A DNA stretch of 64,000 nucleotides from Bacillota bacterium. GTDB taxonomy: Bacteria; Bacillota; Clostridia; Peptostreptococcales; Anaerovoracaceae. The DNA lies in contig JARBUO010000002.1 of assembly GCA_029239605.1 (NCBI GenBank), positions 1 through 64,000 on the forward strand, given 5' to 3'. Under the pieces are notes generated by a model, which saw only the letters and a list, made by a program, of their open reading frames with translations, made no database searches and was not told the origin of the DNA. Of the stretch, positions 8,514 through 15,548 are shown piece after piece. Both the position numbers and the translations under genes were made by a program. Within the stretch, counting starts at the first letter, position 1. Every line of letters begins with the position of its first letter.

Positions 8514-9215
8514 ATGGGAATCAGAGAAAATATTCAAGAGATAAACAAGAATAAGGAAGCCGTAACATTACGGGCCGGGAGACAATCTGGTGAGGTTTTG
8601 CTGGTTGCTGTAACAAAGACAAGAACTGCAGAAGAGATCAATGAAGCCATCGATGCAGGCATTACAGATATCGGCGAAAACAAGGTGCAGGAGATCATGG
8701 ATAAGTTTGACTCTGTTAAGCCCGTCCGCTGGCATATGATTGGACATTTGCAGACAAATAAGGTAAAATATATTATCGATAAGGTTGCCATGATTCACTC
8801 AGTTGATTCTTTTCGTTTAGCCGAGGAAATCAACAGAAGGGCTGAACAGCACAACCTTGTTATGGACATTCTGGTACAGGTAAATTCAGCTCAGGAGGAA
8901 AGCAAGTTTGGCATCACCTCTGCGGAAACCGGGGAACTGATTACAGCAATCCTTGAGAATTGTCCGAATATTAGAATCAGAGGGCTGATGTGCATCGCGC
9001 CCTTTGAAGATAACCCTGAGGACGTGAGAATTTACTTCAGAGAAGTGAAAGAATTGTTCGACCAGTACGTACAGCATTCACACGCAGCGCTGGATTTTAG
9101 ATATCTCTCCATGGGGATGTCTCATGATTATGAAGCTGCAATCATGGAAGGTTCCAATATGATTCGTGTGGGAACTGCTATTTTCGGAGAAAGAAATTAT
9201 CAGATACAAGGATAG
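8514..9215 (+). CDS. ylmE: PLP-binding protein YlmE/YggS (PLP homeostasis)
   Basis: 233 residues, YggS/PLPBP family. It has an alanine-racemase-like TIM barrel binding pyridoxal phosphate through the Lys in VAVTKTRTAEEI, with the family stretches IGHLQTNK, ENKVQEIMDKF and SMGMSHDYEAAI. It keeps free PLP and amino/keto acid pools in balance and has no known catalysis. It stands first in the ylmE-sepF-ylmG-divIVA series that is linked to division in Gram-positives. Ribosome site GAAGAGGTGGG precedes the ATG. Confidence 0.95.
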   Translation: MGIRENIQEINKNKEAVTLRAGRQSGEVLLVAVTKTRTAEEINEAIDAGITDIGENKVQEIMDKFDSVKPVRWHMIGHLQTNKVKYIIDKVAMIHSVDSFRLAEEINRRAEQHNLVMDILVQVNSAQEESKFGITSAETGELITAILENCPNIRIRGLMCIAPFEDNPEDVRIYFREVKELFDQYVQHSHAALDFRYLSMGMSHDYEAAIMEGSNMIRVGTAIFGERNYQIQG

Positions 9216-9304
9216 CAGTTAAAAGAGTAACAGGAAGTAAAACGAAACAAAGCACAAATAACAGCAAATAATGCCAATGATAAAGTCCAACAGGAGGTAG
9301 AAAA

Positions 9305-9820
9305 ATGGGAGAAGGTTTTTTTTATAAACTCAAGACATTGATCGGTATCGAAGAAATCGAAGAGGAGGATCAACAGGAAGAGACTCATGCGGCTTCGGCA
9401 TCCCTTGAGAGAAAGCCAATGGATCCCAGAGGATCATATATGTCCTCGAGAAATGAAAGCAAAGAAATCAAAGAAGTTAAGGATAACAGAGTTCTGCCCA
9501 TGCAGAATAAAAGCACTCCTCAAATTACAACGCAGTTCAAAATGGTTGTTATTGAACCGAAGAGCTTTGATGAATGCCCAAAACTGGTAGATAACTTAAA
9601 AGCAAAGAAACCAGTGATCATCAATCTGGAAAAGGTGGAGACCGACAGTGCAAGAAAGATTTTTGACTTTCTGAGCGGAGCTACATATGCTTTGAACGGA
9701 AACGTTCAAAAGGTTGCCAACAACATATTTATTTTTGCACCCGAGAATGTGGATGTGACCGCAAACATCGATCACAAAGGCATCGATTTCAGCGGTTCTC
9801 CCAAGAATGTTTGGAGATAA
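9305..9820 (+). CDS. sepF: Cell division protein SepF
   Basis: 171 residues. SepF tethers FtsZ to the membrane and aligns its filaments. An N-terminal amphipathic segment (MGEGFFYKLKTLIG) fits the membrane anchor. An acidic/variable linker runs to about residue 75. The C-terminal SepF fold (about 80-165) has VIEPKSFDECPKLVDNL, PVIINLEKV and FLSGATYALNGNVQKV. AGGAGG lies just upstream. The stop is 3 bases before yggT, so they are translationally coupled or nearly so. Confidence 0.96.
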   Translation: MGEGFFYKLKTLIGIEEIEEEDQQEETHAASASLERKPMDPRGSYMSSRNESKEIKEVKDNRVLPMQNKSTPQITTQFKMVVIEPKSFDECPKLVDNLKAKKPVIINLEKVETDSARKIFDFLSGATYALNGNVQKVANNIFIFAPENVDVTANIDHKGIDFSGSPKNVWR

Positions 9821-9823
9821 TGT

Positions 9824-10108
9824 ATGATTTATGTTTTAATTAATGCCATTAATACCTTCTTTCAGATCCTTGTCTATCTGATCATAGGAAGAGCGATTCT
9901 CAGCTGGTTTGTAAGAGGACCGTATGGGAATCTTTACCGGATCTATTCTGCGATAATGCAGATTACTGAACCGATGCTTGCCCCATGCAGGAGATTGCTT
10001 GGTCGGTTTGGGCTGAACACCATGATCGACTTTTCGCCTATTCTTGCGATCATCGCGTTGACTGCAATTAATAATCTGGTAATTCGTCTCTTAATAATGA
10101 TATTTTAA
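9824..10108 (+). CDS. ylmG: YggT-family membrane protein (YlmG)
   Basis: 94 residues with two membrane-spanning stretches, about residues 4-27 and 65-90, separated by the conserved amphipathic loop (GRAILSWFVRGPYGN, EPMLAPCRRLL). The family is linked to division and envelope assembly in bacteria and to nucleoid distribution in plastids; its biochemical role is not settled. Spacing of 3 bases from sepF and 24 bases to divIVA supports one transcript. Confidence 0.93.
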   Translation: MIYVLINAINTFFQILVYLIIGRAILSWFVRGPYGNLYRIYSAIMQITEPMLAPCRRLLGRFGLNTMIDFSPILAIIALTAINNLVIRLLIMIF

Positions 10109-10132
10109 ACTGGGTTACAGTGAGGTAAATGA

Positions 10133-10702
10133 ATGATTACTCCTTTAGATATCCAAAATAAAGAATTTGCGAAAGCCGTCCGGGGCTATAAAGAAGAGGA
10201 CGTGGATGGTTTTCTTGATCTTCTTACCCTTGATCTTGAGAAAATGCTGGAAGAAAACCGTAGACTAAAAGATCAGGTGAAGAGTTTGAATTCAGAAGTG
10301 GAGCGCTACCGTAATTCCGAGAACGCAGTCCTGGAGACACTGGAAGCTGCAAAGGCTCTTATGGGGGATATTTCAGTCAGTGCTGAGAAACGGGCTGAAA
10401 TCTTACTTAAAAATGCGGAGCTGGATGCTGAACTCATTCAGCGCGAAGCAAAAGAATCAGTGGAAAGACTCAATGAAGAAATGGTTTCCATGAAAAACCG
10501 CCTGAACATATTCCGCACGAGATATCGGAGCCTCTTGGAATCAGAATTGGAGAAATTTGATAATCTTAGCGCAGAGCTTTTCGCTGATAAAGTTATCGAG
10601 GAATTGAAGCCTTATACAGACGGCAAAATGACGGTGGCAGAGCATAAAAGCTCCTTTGGCAAAGAAACCATTACAAATCTTAGAAAAGGAGAAGGGGTTT
10701 AA
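10133..10702 (+). CDS. divIVA: DivIVA-domain protein
   Basis: 189 residues. The N-terminal DivIVA lipid-binding domain is typical (MITPLDIQNKEFAKAVRGYKE, then VDGFLDLL). A long coiled coil covers about residues 30-165. DivIVA senses negative membrane curvature at poles and septa and recruits partners. The C-terminal tail is short and basic. Its position after sepF-ylmG matches Bacillus and many Clostridia, although the S4-domain gene ylmH usually between ylmG and divIVA is missing. Confidence 0.93.
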   Translation: MITPLDIQNKEFAKAVRGYKEEDVDGFLDLLTLDLEKMLEENRRLKDQVKSLNSEVERYRNSENAVLETLEAAKALMGDISVSAEKRAEILLKNAELDAELIQREAKESVERLNEEMVSMKNRLNIFRTRYRSLLESELEKFDNLSAELFADKVIEELKPYTDGKMTVAEHKSSFGKETITNLRKGEGV

Positions 10703-10719
10703 TAATTCCGCTCATATCA

Positions 10720-11175
10720 ATGTACTTTATCATAATTGCTTTGATTTTAATTGCCGATCAACTGGTCAAATATCTGATCCAGGCCGGGATGGAACTGAAT
10801 CAGTCAGTTCCGGTCATTGACGGTATCTTTCATATCACGTACATTCAAAACTACGGAGCAGCCTTCAGCATCCTGCAAAATAAGACGGTGTTATTGATTG
10901 GGGTACAGGTAATTGTCATAACCGGCATTCTGATTTATCTCATTAAAAAAAGGAAAACGGAGCACTCGTTATTGCTTCTGAGTCTTGCACTGATTATTGC
11001 AGGTGGTCTTGGCAATCTCACCGACCGGGCGGTAAATGGATATGTGGTTGACTTTTTGGACCTCAGATTCTGGCCGATCTTTAATATTGCAGATATTTCG
11101 GTTTGTGTAGGCTGCGGGCTAATGGTTCTCTATGTCCTTATCATTGAACCAAAACGAAGCAGGAGTAAAAATTAA
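10720..11175 (+). CDS. lspA: Signal peptidase II (prolipoprotein signal peptidase)
   Basis: 151 residues, four predicted membrane helices. LspA cuts lipoprotein signal peptides after diacylglyceryl transfer. The two catalytic aspartates are in NLTDRAVNGYVVDF and FNIADISVC; NYGAAFSIL is also conserved. The amino-acid binding lipoprotein at 19555 is a likely substrate. The stop TAA is directly followed by the ATG of rluD. Confidence 0.96.
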   Translation: MYFIIIALILIADQLVKYLIQAGMELNQSVPVIDGIFHITYIQNYGAAFSILQNKTVLLIGVQVIVITGILIYLIKKRKTEHSLLLLSLALIIAGGLGNLTDRAVNGYVVDFLDLRFWPIFNIADISVCVGCGLMVLYVLIIEPKRSRSKN

Positions 11176-12114
11176 ATGGAAAAAGACAGCAGTATATTTG
11201 AATTTATGATTGAAGAAGACATGAAGGGGACCAGACTTGATTTGGTCCTTTCTCTACTTATTGAGGAAGCATCAAGGAGCCATCTTCAAAAACTCATTGA
11301 ACAAGGTGAGGTTGCCGTAAACGGAACGGTGAATGATTTAAAAAAATATAAGGTGAAAACCGGAGATATTGTTACGGTTGCCGTTCCAGAGCCAGTTCTT
11401 CTGGACGTGGCGCCGGAGGACATACCCATCCAGATCGTTTATGAAGATGAGGATGTTCTGGTTGTCAACAAACCCAAGGGCATGGTCGTTCATCCCGCGG
11501 CAGGAAATCATACTGGAACGCTTGTCAATGCAATTCTTTATCACTGCAACAGTCTATCTTCCATAAACGGAGTTATTCGGCCGGGTATTGTTCATCGCAT
11601 TGATAAAGATACCAGTGGGCTACTCATGGTTGCAAAGAATGACGCCTCTCATAGAAGTCTGGCTGAGCAATTGGCAGATCACTCTATCACAAGAGCCTAT
11701 CGAGCGGTAGTGTATCATAATTTTCAGGAAGATGAAGGAACGGTGGATGCTCCCATCGGCAGAGACCCGAAAAATCGGCTGCGGATGGCAGTAAACCGCG
11801 TGAGCGGCAAGGATGCGGTGACTCATTTCAAGGTACTGGAGCGATTTGGCGCCTTCACCCATTTGGAAGCAAGGCTGGAAACAGGCAGAACGCACCAAAT
11901 CAGAGTGCATATGGCATATATCAACCACCCTTTGCTTGGCGATGCTGTCTATGGGCCGAGAAAACAGGTTCTGGGTGTTACATCACAGATGCTGCATGCC
12001 AAACTGCTTGGCTTTCGCCATCCCAGAAGCGGCGAGTATATGGAGTTTGACAGTTCGCTGCCGGATGAATTTAAAAATGTATTGATCAAACTTGGGGGGA
12101 CAATGTATGAGTAA
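11176..12114 (+). CDS. rluD: RluA/RluD-family rRNA pseudouridine synthase
   Basis: 312 residues. An N-terminal S4 RNA-binding domain (about 15-80) is followed by the RluA-type synthase with the catalytic Asp in HRIDKDTSGLLMVAK and the conserved GRTHQIRVHM. It should convert uridines to pseudouridine in 23S rRNA; the exact sites cannot be read from sequence. It overlaps the flavin reductase start by 8 bases. The lspA-rluD pair is common in Firmicutes. Confidence 0.93.
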   Translation: MEKDSSIFEFMIEEDMKGTRLDLVLSLLIEEASRSHLQKLIEQGEVAVNGTVNDLKKYKVKTGDIVTVAVPEPVLLDVAPEDIPIQIVYEDEDVLVVNKPKGMVVHPAAGNHTGTLVNAILYHCNSLSSINGVIRPGIVHRIDKDTSGLLMVAKNDASHRSLAEQLADHSITRAYRAVVYHNFQEDEGTVDAPIGRDPKNRLRMAVNRVSGKDAVTHFKVLERFGAFTHLEARLETGRTHQIRVHMAYINHPLLGDAVYGPRKQVLGVTSQMLHAKLLGFRHPRSGEYMEFDSSLPDEFKNVLIKLGGTMYE

Positions 12115-12901
12115 AGTTACCTTTAAGCCGGGGACCATGGTCAACCCTGTCCCTGTCGTCATGGTATCCTGCGGGGACATGGCAGGAGAAACCAATATTA
12201 TTACGATCGCCTGGACCGGTATCGTGAATTCTGAGCCGCCGATGACATATATTTCGGTCAGAAAATCGAGACATTCTCATTCCTTAATAGAAAAGTCAGG
12301 GGAATTTGTCATCAATCTTACCACGGAGAAGCTAGCGTTTCAGACCGATTACTGCGGCGTGAAATCCGGACGTGATGTCAATAAATTTGAAGAACAAAAG
12401 CTTACTCCTGTTCCGGGGCAGCATGTGAAATGCCCAATGATTCTGGAAGCACCCGTCAATCTGGAATGTAGGGTGAGGGAGGTGCATCAGTATCCATCTC
12501 ATGACATGTTTGTTGCAGATATTCTGGCGGTCCATGCCGATGACAGTCTGTTCCATGAAAATGGAAAACTGGAGCTGGAACGTGCGGGATTGCTCTGTTA
12601 CAGCCATGGTGAATACTTCGGACTTCAAAAACATCCTCTTGGAAAATTCGGTTATTCTATTATGAAGCCCAAGACAAAAAAACGGATGGAAGCGGAAGCA
12701 CGAAAAAAGAAACAAACGCGACAGGATTTGCAGACAAAGCCGAAAAGGGAACAATCGGGACTGGATTTGCAGGCAAAGCCGAAAAGGAAAAAAGATACGG
12801 AACAAAAGGCGGATACCCAAAAACCGTTCTACCAGCACTCTGCTGGTAGAAAAGCCGGGTCTGCGGAGAAGACAGGAAGCAAGCAAAAAGATAAAAGCTG
12901 A
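12107..12901 (+). CDS. Flavin reductase-like FMN-binding protein with a basic tail
   Basis: 264 residues from the ATG at 12107, which follows GGGGGGAC by 7 bases. Residues 1-~190 form a flavin reductase-like (split barrel, FMN-binding) domain: KPGTMVNPVPVVMVSCGD, TIAWTGIVNSEPPMTYISV, YCGVKSGRDVNKFE. Such proteins reduce flavin or act as NAD(P)H:flavin oxidoreductases. The last ~65 residues are Lys/Arg/Gln-rich and include two near-identical units (DLQTKPKRE, DLQAKPKRK). That tail is not part of the family and may bind nucleic acid or polyanions. A perfect 11-bp inverted repeat sits in its coding region. Confidence 0.88.
   Translation: MSKVTFKPGTMVNPVPVVMVSCGDMAGETNIITIAWTGIVNSEPPMTYISVRKSRHSHSLIEKSGEFVINLTTEKLAFQTDYCGVKSGRDVNKFEEQKLTPVPGQHVKCPMILEAPVNLECRVREVHQYPSHDMFVADILAVHADDSLFHENGKLELERAGLLCYSHGEYFGLQKHPLGKFGYSIMKPKTKKRMEAEARKKKQTRQDLQTKPKREQSGLDLQAKPKRKKDTEQKADTQKPFYQHSAGRKAGSAEKTGSKQKDKS
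12827..12851. repeat. Perfect inverted repeat inside the flavin reductase tail
   Basis: TTCTACCAGCA at 12827-12837 is exactly complementary to 12841-12851, with loop CTC. It lies 50 bases before the stop codon and encodes part of the basic tail. It could act in mRNA stability or early termination, or mark an inserted sequence. Confidence 0.5.
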
Positions 12902-12918
12902 TATGGATGGGATGTAAA

Positions 12919-12953
12919 AAGAAAGGCTGATACAGATGGAATCAGCCTTTCTT
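12919..12953. terminator. Bidirectional terminator between the flavin reductase and zinc-ribbon genes
   Basis: A 13-bp perfect stem (12919-12931 with 12941-12953) with a 9-base loop. On the minus strand it ends in CTTTCTTTTTACA, a good U-tract for the convergent zinc-ribbon gene; on the + strand the run is weaker. Confidence 0.7.
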
Positions 12954-13017
12954 CGGCAGTTTCCCTTTCTGAGCATAACGAGTAACGATTTGGACACGAG
13001 AAAAAGGGAATATCGAT

Positions 13018-13167
13018 TTATAGAGTTTTAACGTATTGCAGACAGCTGGTGCAGACATATCCGTTTTTAAAGCCGGTGATATCTTCCAGCCCGCCGCATA
13101 AACCGCAGCGTAATTCTCCTATCTTTGTAAATTGATATCTTTTTGCTTTGCTGGTTTTAATTTTCAT
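13018..13167 (-). CDS. Small zinc-ribbon protein, 49 residues
   Basis: An ORF on the minus strand, ATG at 13167, preceded by AAGAAGG seven bases away. It is basic at the N-terminus (MKIKTSKAKRYQF) and has two CxxC motifs, CGLC and CTSC, 18 residues apart, a typical zinc-ribbon layout. It has its own promoter-like sequence (13253-13281) and a convergent terminator (12919-12953). I do not recognise a named family. An in-frame upstream start at 13314 gives an N-terminus with no coding character, so I reject it. Confidence 0.65.
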   Translation of the reverse strand: MKIKTSKAKRYQFTKIGELRCGLCGGLEDITGFKNGYVCTSCLQYVKTL

Positions 13168-13252
13168 ATGAACCTTCTTTCTTCCTGTACTAATAAGGAG
13201 AATTTGTCTCAGACCTTTCGGGGAAACTGCCGTTTCTTGTAGGAGCAATTTT

Positions 13253-13281
13253 ATTTTATGATGGGGCGGGTAAGAAAGCAA
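13253..13281 (-). promoter_or_regulatory. Promoter-like site for the small zinc-ribbon gene
   Basis: Read on the minus strand: TTGCTT, a 17-base spacer and TAAAAT. The 85-base leader to the ATG includes GAAAC/GTTTC complementary arms. Confidence 0.45.
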
Positions 13282-13371
13282 TAACACGTTGCCTAAATGT
13301 AATAAATAGTGCATAAAATGTAATAATTTATCATATAATACAATTAATTGTCTAATCGCGAGAGGAATAAT

Positions 13372-14226
13372 ATGTACAGTAGATTTGAGTTACATAACAA
13401 TCAAGTGGAGCTTGCAGGGCATGAGTGGAGACCGGAAGACCCAAAGGCGGCGGTTTGTATGATCCATGGCATTGGTGAACATGCAGCGCGATATGACAGA
13501 GTCGGCAAGTGTTTCATGGAATATAGGCTGGGGCTTATGGGAATCGATCTGCGAGGACATGGATTGTCTGCGGGAAAGCGGGGACATACTGCACCCAGAA
13601 CAGAGATTCTTCAAGATGTCGATCTGCTGATCGACTATGCAAGGGAGAACTATCCGGGCCTCCCAATCATTCTTTACGGCCACAGTATGGGAGGAAATAT
13701 CGCATTGGATTATCGAAGGAGAGGCAAGCACCGGTCCTTGATCAAAGCATGTGTAATCACCTCTCCATGGCTGGTTCTGCAGAGAAAAATACCATGGTAT
13801 CTCTACCAGTTTTCCAGGACCATGGCTGTATTTATGCCGGACTTTACAATGAATGCGAAAATTAAATCAGAAGACTTAGGCAACTCCGGTATTCTGTCAG
13901 TGCAGGAAAACAAACATCTGATGCATGGCAAAATTACAGTAAGAACTGCACTGGACGGCTTTGATACGGCTGATGCGCTCTTGAAACAGCAACTCCCGTC
14001 GGATGACAGTACAGTGCCAAAGCCTTTTCTGCTCATGCAGGGTGACGCAGATAAAATCTGTGATCCCGAAGGAAGCAGGCGGCTGGCCAGGGTGGAGGGG
14101 GAGAACTGCACCTATCTGGAATGGCCGGGACTTTTTCATGAGATTCATAACGGCGGCGCTGAGTCCGACGGTTCAGAAGTAATCAGCACTATGGCGGAAT
14201 GGGTCCTCAAGGTAATACGAAATTAA
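13372..14226 (+). CDS. Monoacylglycerol lipase/lysophospholipase-like alpha/beta hydrolase
   Basis: 284 residues from the ATG at 13372, after GAGAGGAATA. Hydrolase_4 fold with an oxyanion-side stretch IHGIGEHAARYDRV, DLRGHGLS, the nucleophile elbow YGHSMGGN (Ser about 112), an Asp in GDADKICDP and a His in GLFHEIHN. All members of the catalytic triad are present. It should hydrolyse a lipid ester, such as a monoacylglycerol or lysophospholipid. No signal peptide, so it is cytoplasmic. It forms a single-gene unit between its own terminator and the convergent zinc-ribbon gene. Confidence 0.9.
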   Translation: MYSRFELHNNQVELAGHEWRPEDPKAAVCMIHGIGEHAARYDRVGKCFMEYRLGLMGIDLRGHGLSAGKRGHTAPRTEILQDVDLLIDYARENYPGLPIILYGHSMGGNIALDYRRRGKHRSLIKACVITSPWLVLQRKIPWYLYQFSRTMAVFMPDFTMNAKIKSEDLGNSGILSVQENKHLMHGKITVRTALDGFDTADALLKQQLPSDDSTVPKPFLLMQGDADKICDPEGSRRLARVEGENCTYLEWPGLFHEIHNGGAESDGSEVISTMAEWVLKVIRN

Positions 14227-14282
14227 GTATCCTGATACAATAAAATGTCTTTCCGCAGACCGGCTGGGCATGACCAAATTCA

Positions 14283-14312
14283 TACCATGGAATAGTTTCC
14301 ATGGTATTTTTT
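14283..14312 (+). terminator. Terminator of the alpha/beta hydrolase gene
   Basis: TACCATGGAA at 14283-14292 pairs exactly with 14297-14306, loop TAGT, followed by TTTTTTG. Confidence 0.88.
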
Positions 14313-14713
14313 GTGATTTTCGTGTAAGACTTGAAATTATAAAACGATCAGTGAATAATATAGATAGAACAGGGAATATAAAACTAATCCATTTTCATCT
14401 TTTTTGATGTTTGCTGAACGATTCGAAAATGGTACAATTCTGATCCTTTCCGCTATTTTCGAGAGAATTCAATTACAAAAGCATACCTTTCCACCCGAAA
14501 ACCTTGCATTAGAAATGCAGGTGCTTCGAAACCATAAATCACCTATCGTTCAGCGAATCGTTTTGTCAGGAGCTGAGCGTCGCAAAATTAATCTAATAAT
14601 ACGACCTGGGCGGCGTTTCACCCATTGGAACCCGGTATGAACAGCTTCTGATACAAATCTTAGGGGTGTTCAGCAACCCCTCATTATTAAATTAATCATG
14701 AAAGGAGATTTAT
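14313..14713. other. Non-coding stretch with inverted repeat and promoter-like sites
   Basis: About 400 bases with no convincing gene. TTGAAA-17-AATAAT at 14331-14359 could be a promoter. GCTGAACGAT at 14413-14422 is complementary to 14545-14554, enclosing about 120 bases with smaller hairpins (e.g. around 14504-14523). An AGGGGT/ACCCCT hairpin at about 14662-14681 has no strong U-tract. A 78-codon TTG-initiated ORF (14404-14640) has no ribosome site or recognisable motif. The block may be the remnant of a small mobile element or a structured leader for the next gene. Confidence 0.4.
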
Positions 14714-15331
14714 ATGTTTATGAACAAAGAGAACAGCCCAATATGTAAAATTGAGTCCGGTCAAAAACAAATAAAGATTCCTGTAGATGGTCAATTGAGT
14801 AAAAAAGGAACAATCGTCAAGAAAACGAGCACCGCAGGTGAAATTGATTATTCGATTGCTGGTCTTGTTGACAACATTAACAAAGCAGGATTTAAGTCTA
14901 TCTATTCCTGCTCAGGGTTGAAAAAGGATCACCCTAATCGGGAGATAAAACCCGACGGGGGATATATCAGTTTTCTGATTCAGGAGAACGAGCTGGATGC
15001 CATTGCCTGGATTAAAAATGCCGCTCATCGTTTTAATTTGACGGTTGAGCATACGAAAATAAGCAAAAAGCCAGCACTTGTGGTCAGAATTGATAAAGAC
15101 AGAGAAGGAAACTCTTTGACAGATAGAATCCGAATTGCCAACGGATCTGAGAGTGAGAACTGCGAAACGATTTCGGAACACGCTTATGGTGCTTTTACGA
15201 AGGATCTCGAAGATATTATCGAGCGTTGCGGCGGCCTGATCTATGACACTGATGAAAAGATCGAAGCGGTCTGGAAAAAATTCTGCTCCATGTTGCTGCC
15301 GGATACAAACATCATCAAAAATGCAGGGTAG
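14714..15331 (+). CDS. Unrecognised 205-residue protein
   Basis: AAAGGAG 8 bases upstream supports the ATG at 14714. Residues ~1-35 are polar and Lys-rich. The segment about 45-105 reads YSIAGLVDNINKAGFKSIYS with CSG following, then GGYISFLI. That resembles small phage and Firmicutes proteins that measure a Cys-Ser-Gly(-His) motif after a two-helix start, and loosely the TYW3-like fold; I cannot name a family. Later parts are mixed alpha/beta with two cysteines (about 153 and 174). It has its own terminator and stands alone, so it is accessory. No membrane segments or signal peptide. Confidence 0.7.
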   Translation: MFMNKENSPICKIESGQKQIKIPVDGQLSKKGTIVKKTSTAGEIDYSIAGLVDNINKAGFKSIYSCSGLKKDHPNREIKPDGGYISFLIQENELDAIAWIKNAAHRFNLTVEHTKISKKPALVVRIDKDREGNSLTDRIRIANGSESENCETISEHAYGAFTKDLEDIIERCGGLIYDTDEKIEAVWKKFCSMLLPDTNIIKNAG

Positions 15332-15354
15332 AACTGCAAAAGAAATATAGGTTG

Positions 15355-15407
15355 AAAAGTGCAATTTTGATTCAGGTTAAGTTCTGATCAAAATTGCACT
15401 TTTAATT
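15355..15407. terminator. Strong bidirectional terminator, 17-bp stem
   Basis: 15355-15371 is perfectly complementary to 15387-15403 with a 15-base loop. Both ends have T runs in the outgoing direction, so it can end both the 205-residue gene (+) and rqcH (-), which converge here. Confidence 0.9.
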
Positions 15408-15548
15408 TAGAGCACTGGATGGAATTCTGTGATCTCAGCCTTCGGCTACGATTCATATTTGAAATGCGTCGGAATTTCTCTATTTTTCAAATGATCAGCA
15501 AAGGATTTAAATGCCCTAATTGCTTGGTACCGGCAGCCTTTGACGGAT

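Noticed and set aside
14411-14431. Similarity of TGAACGATTCGAAAATGG to TGAACAATTCGAAAGTAG in the T-box at 46928
   Set aside because: No T-box sequence, specifier region or terminator follows; the likeness is limited to about 18 bases.
14404-14640. 78-codon ORF in the 14313-14713 gap
   Set aside because: TTG start, no ribosome site, no recognisable motif; lies between complementary arms of a probable structured element.
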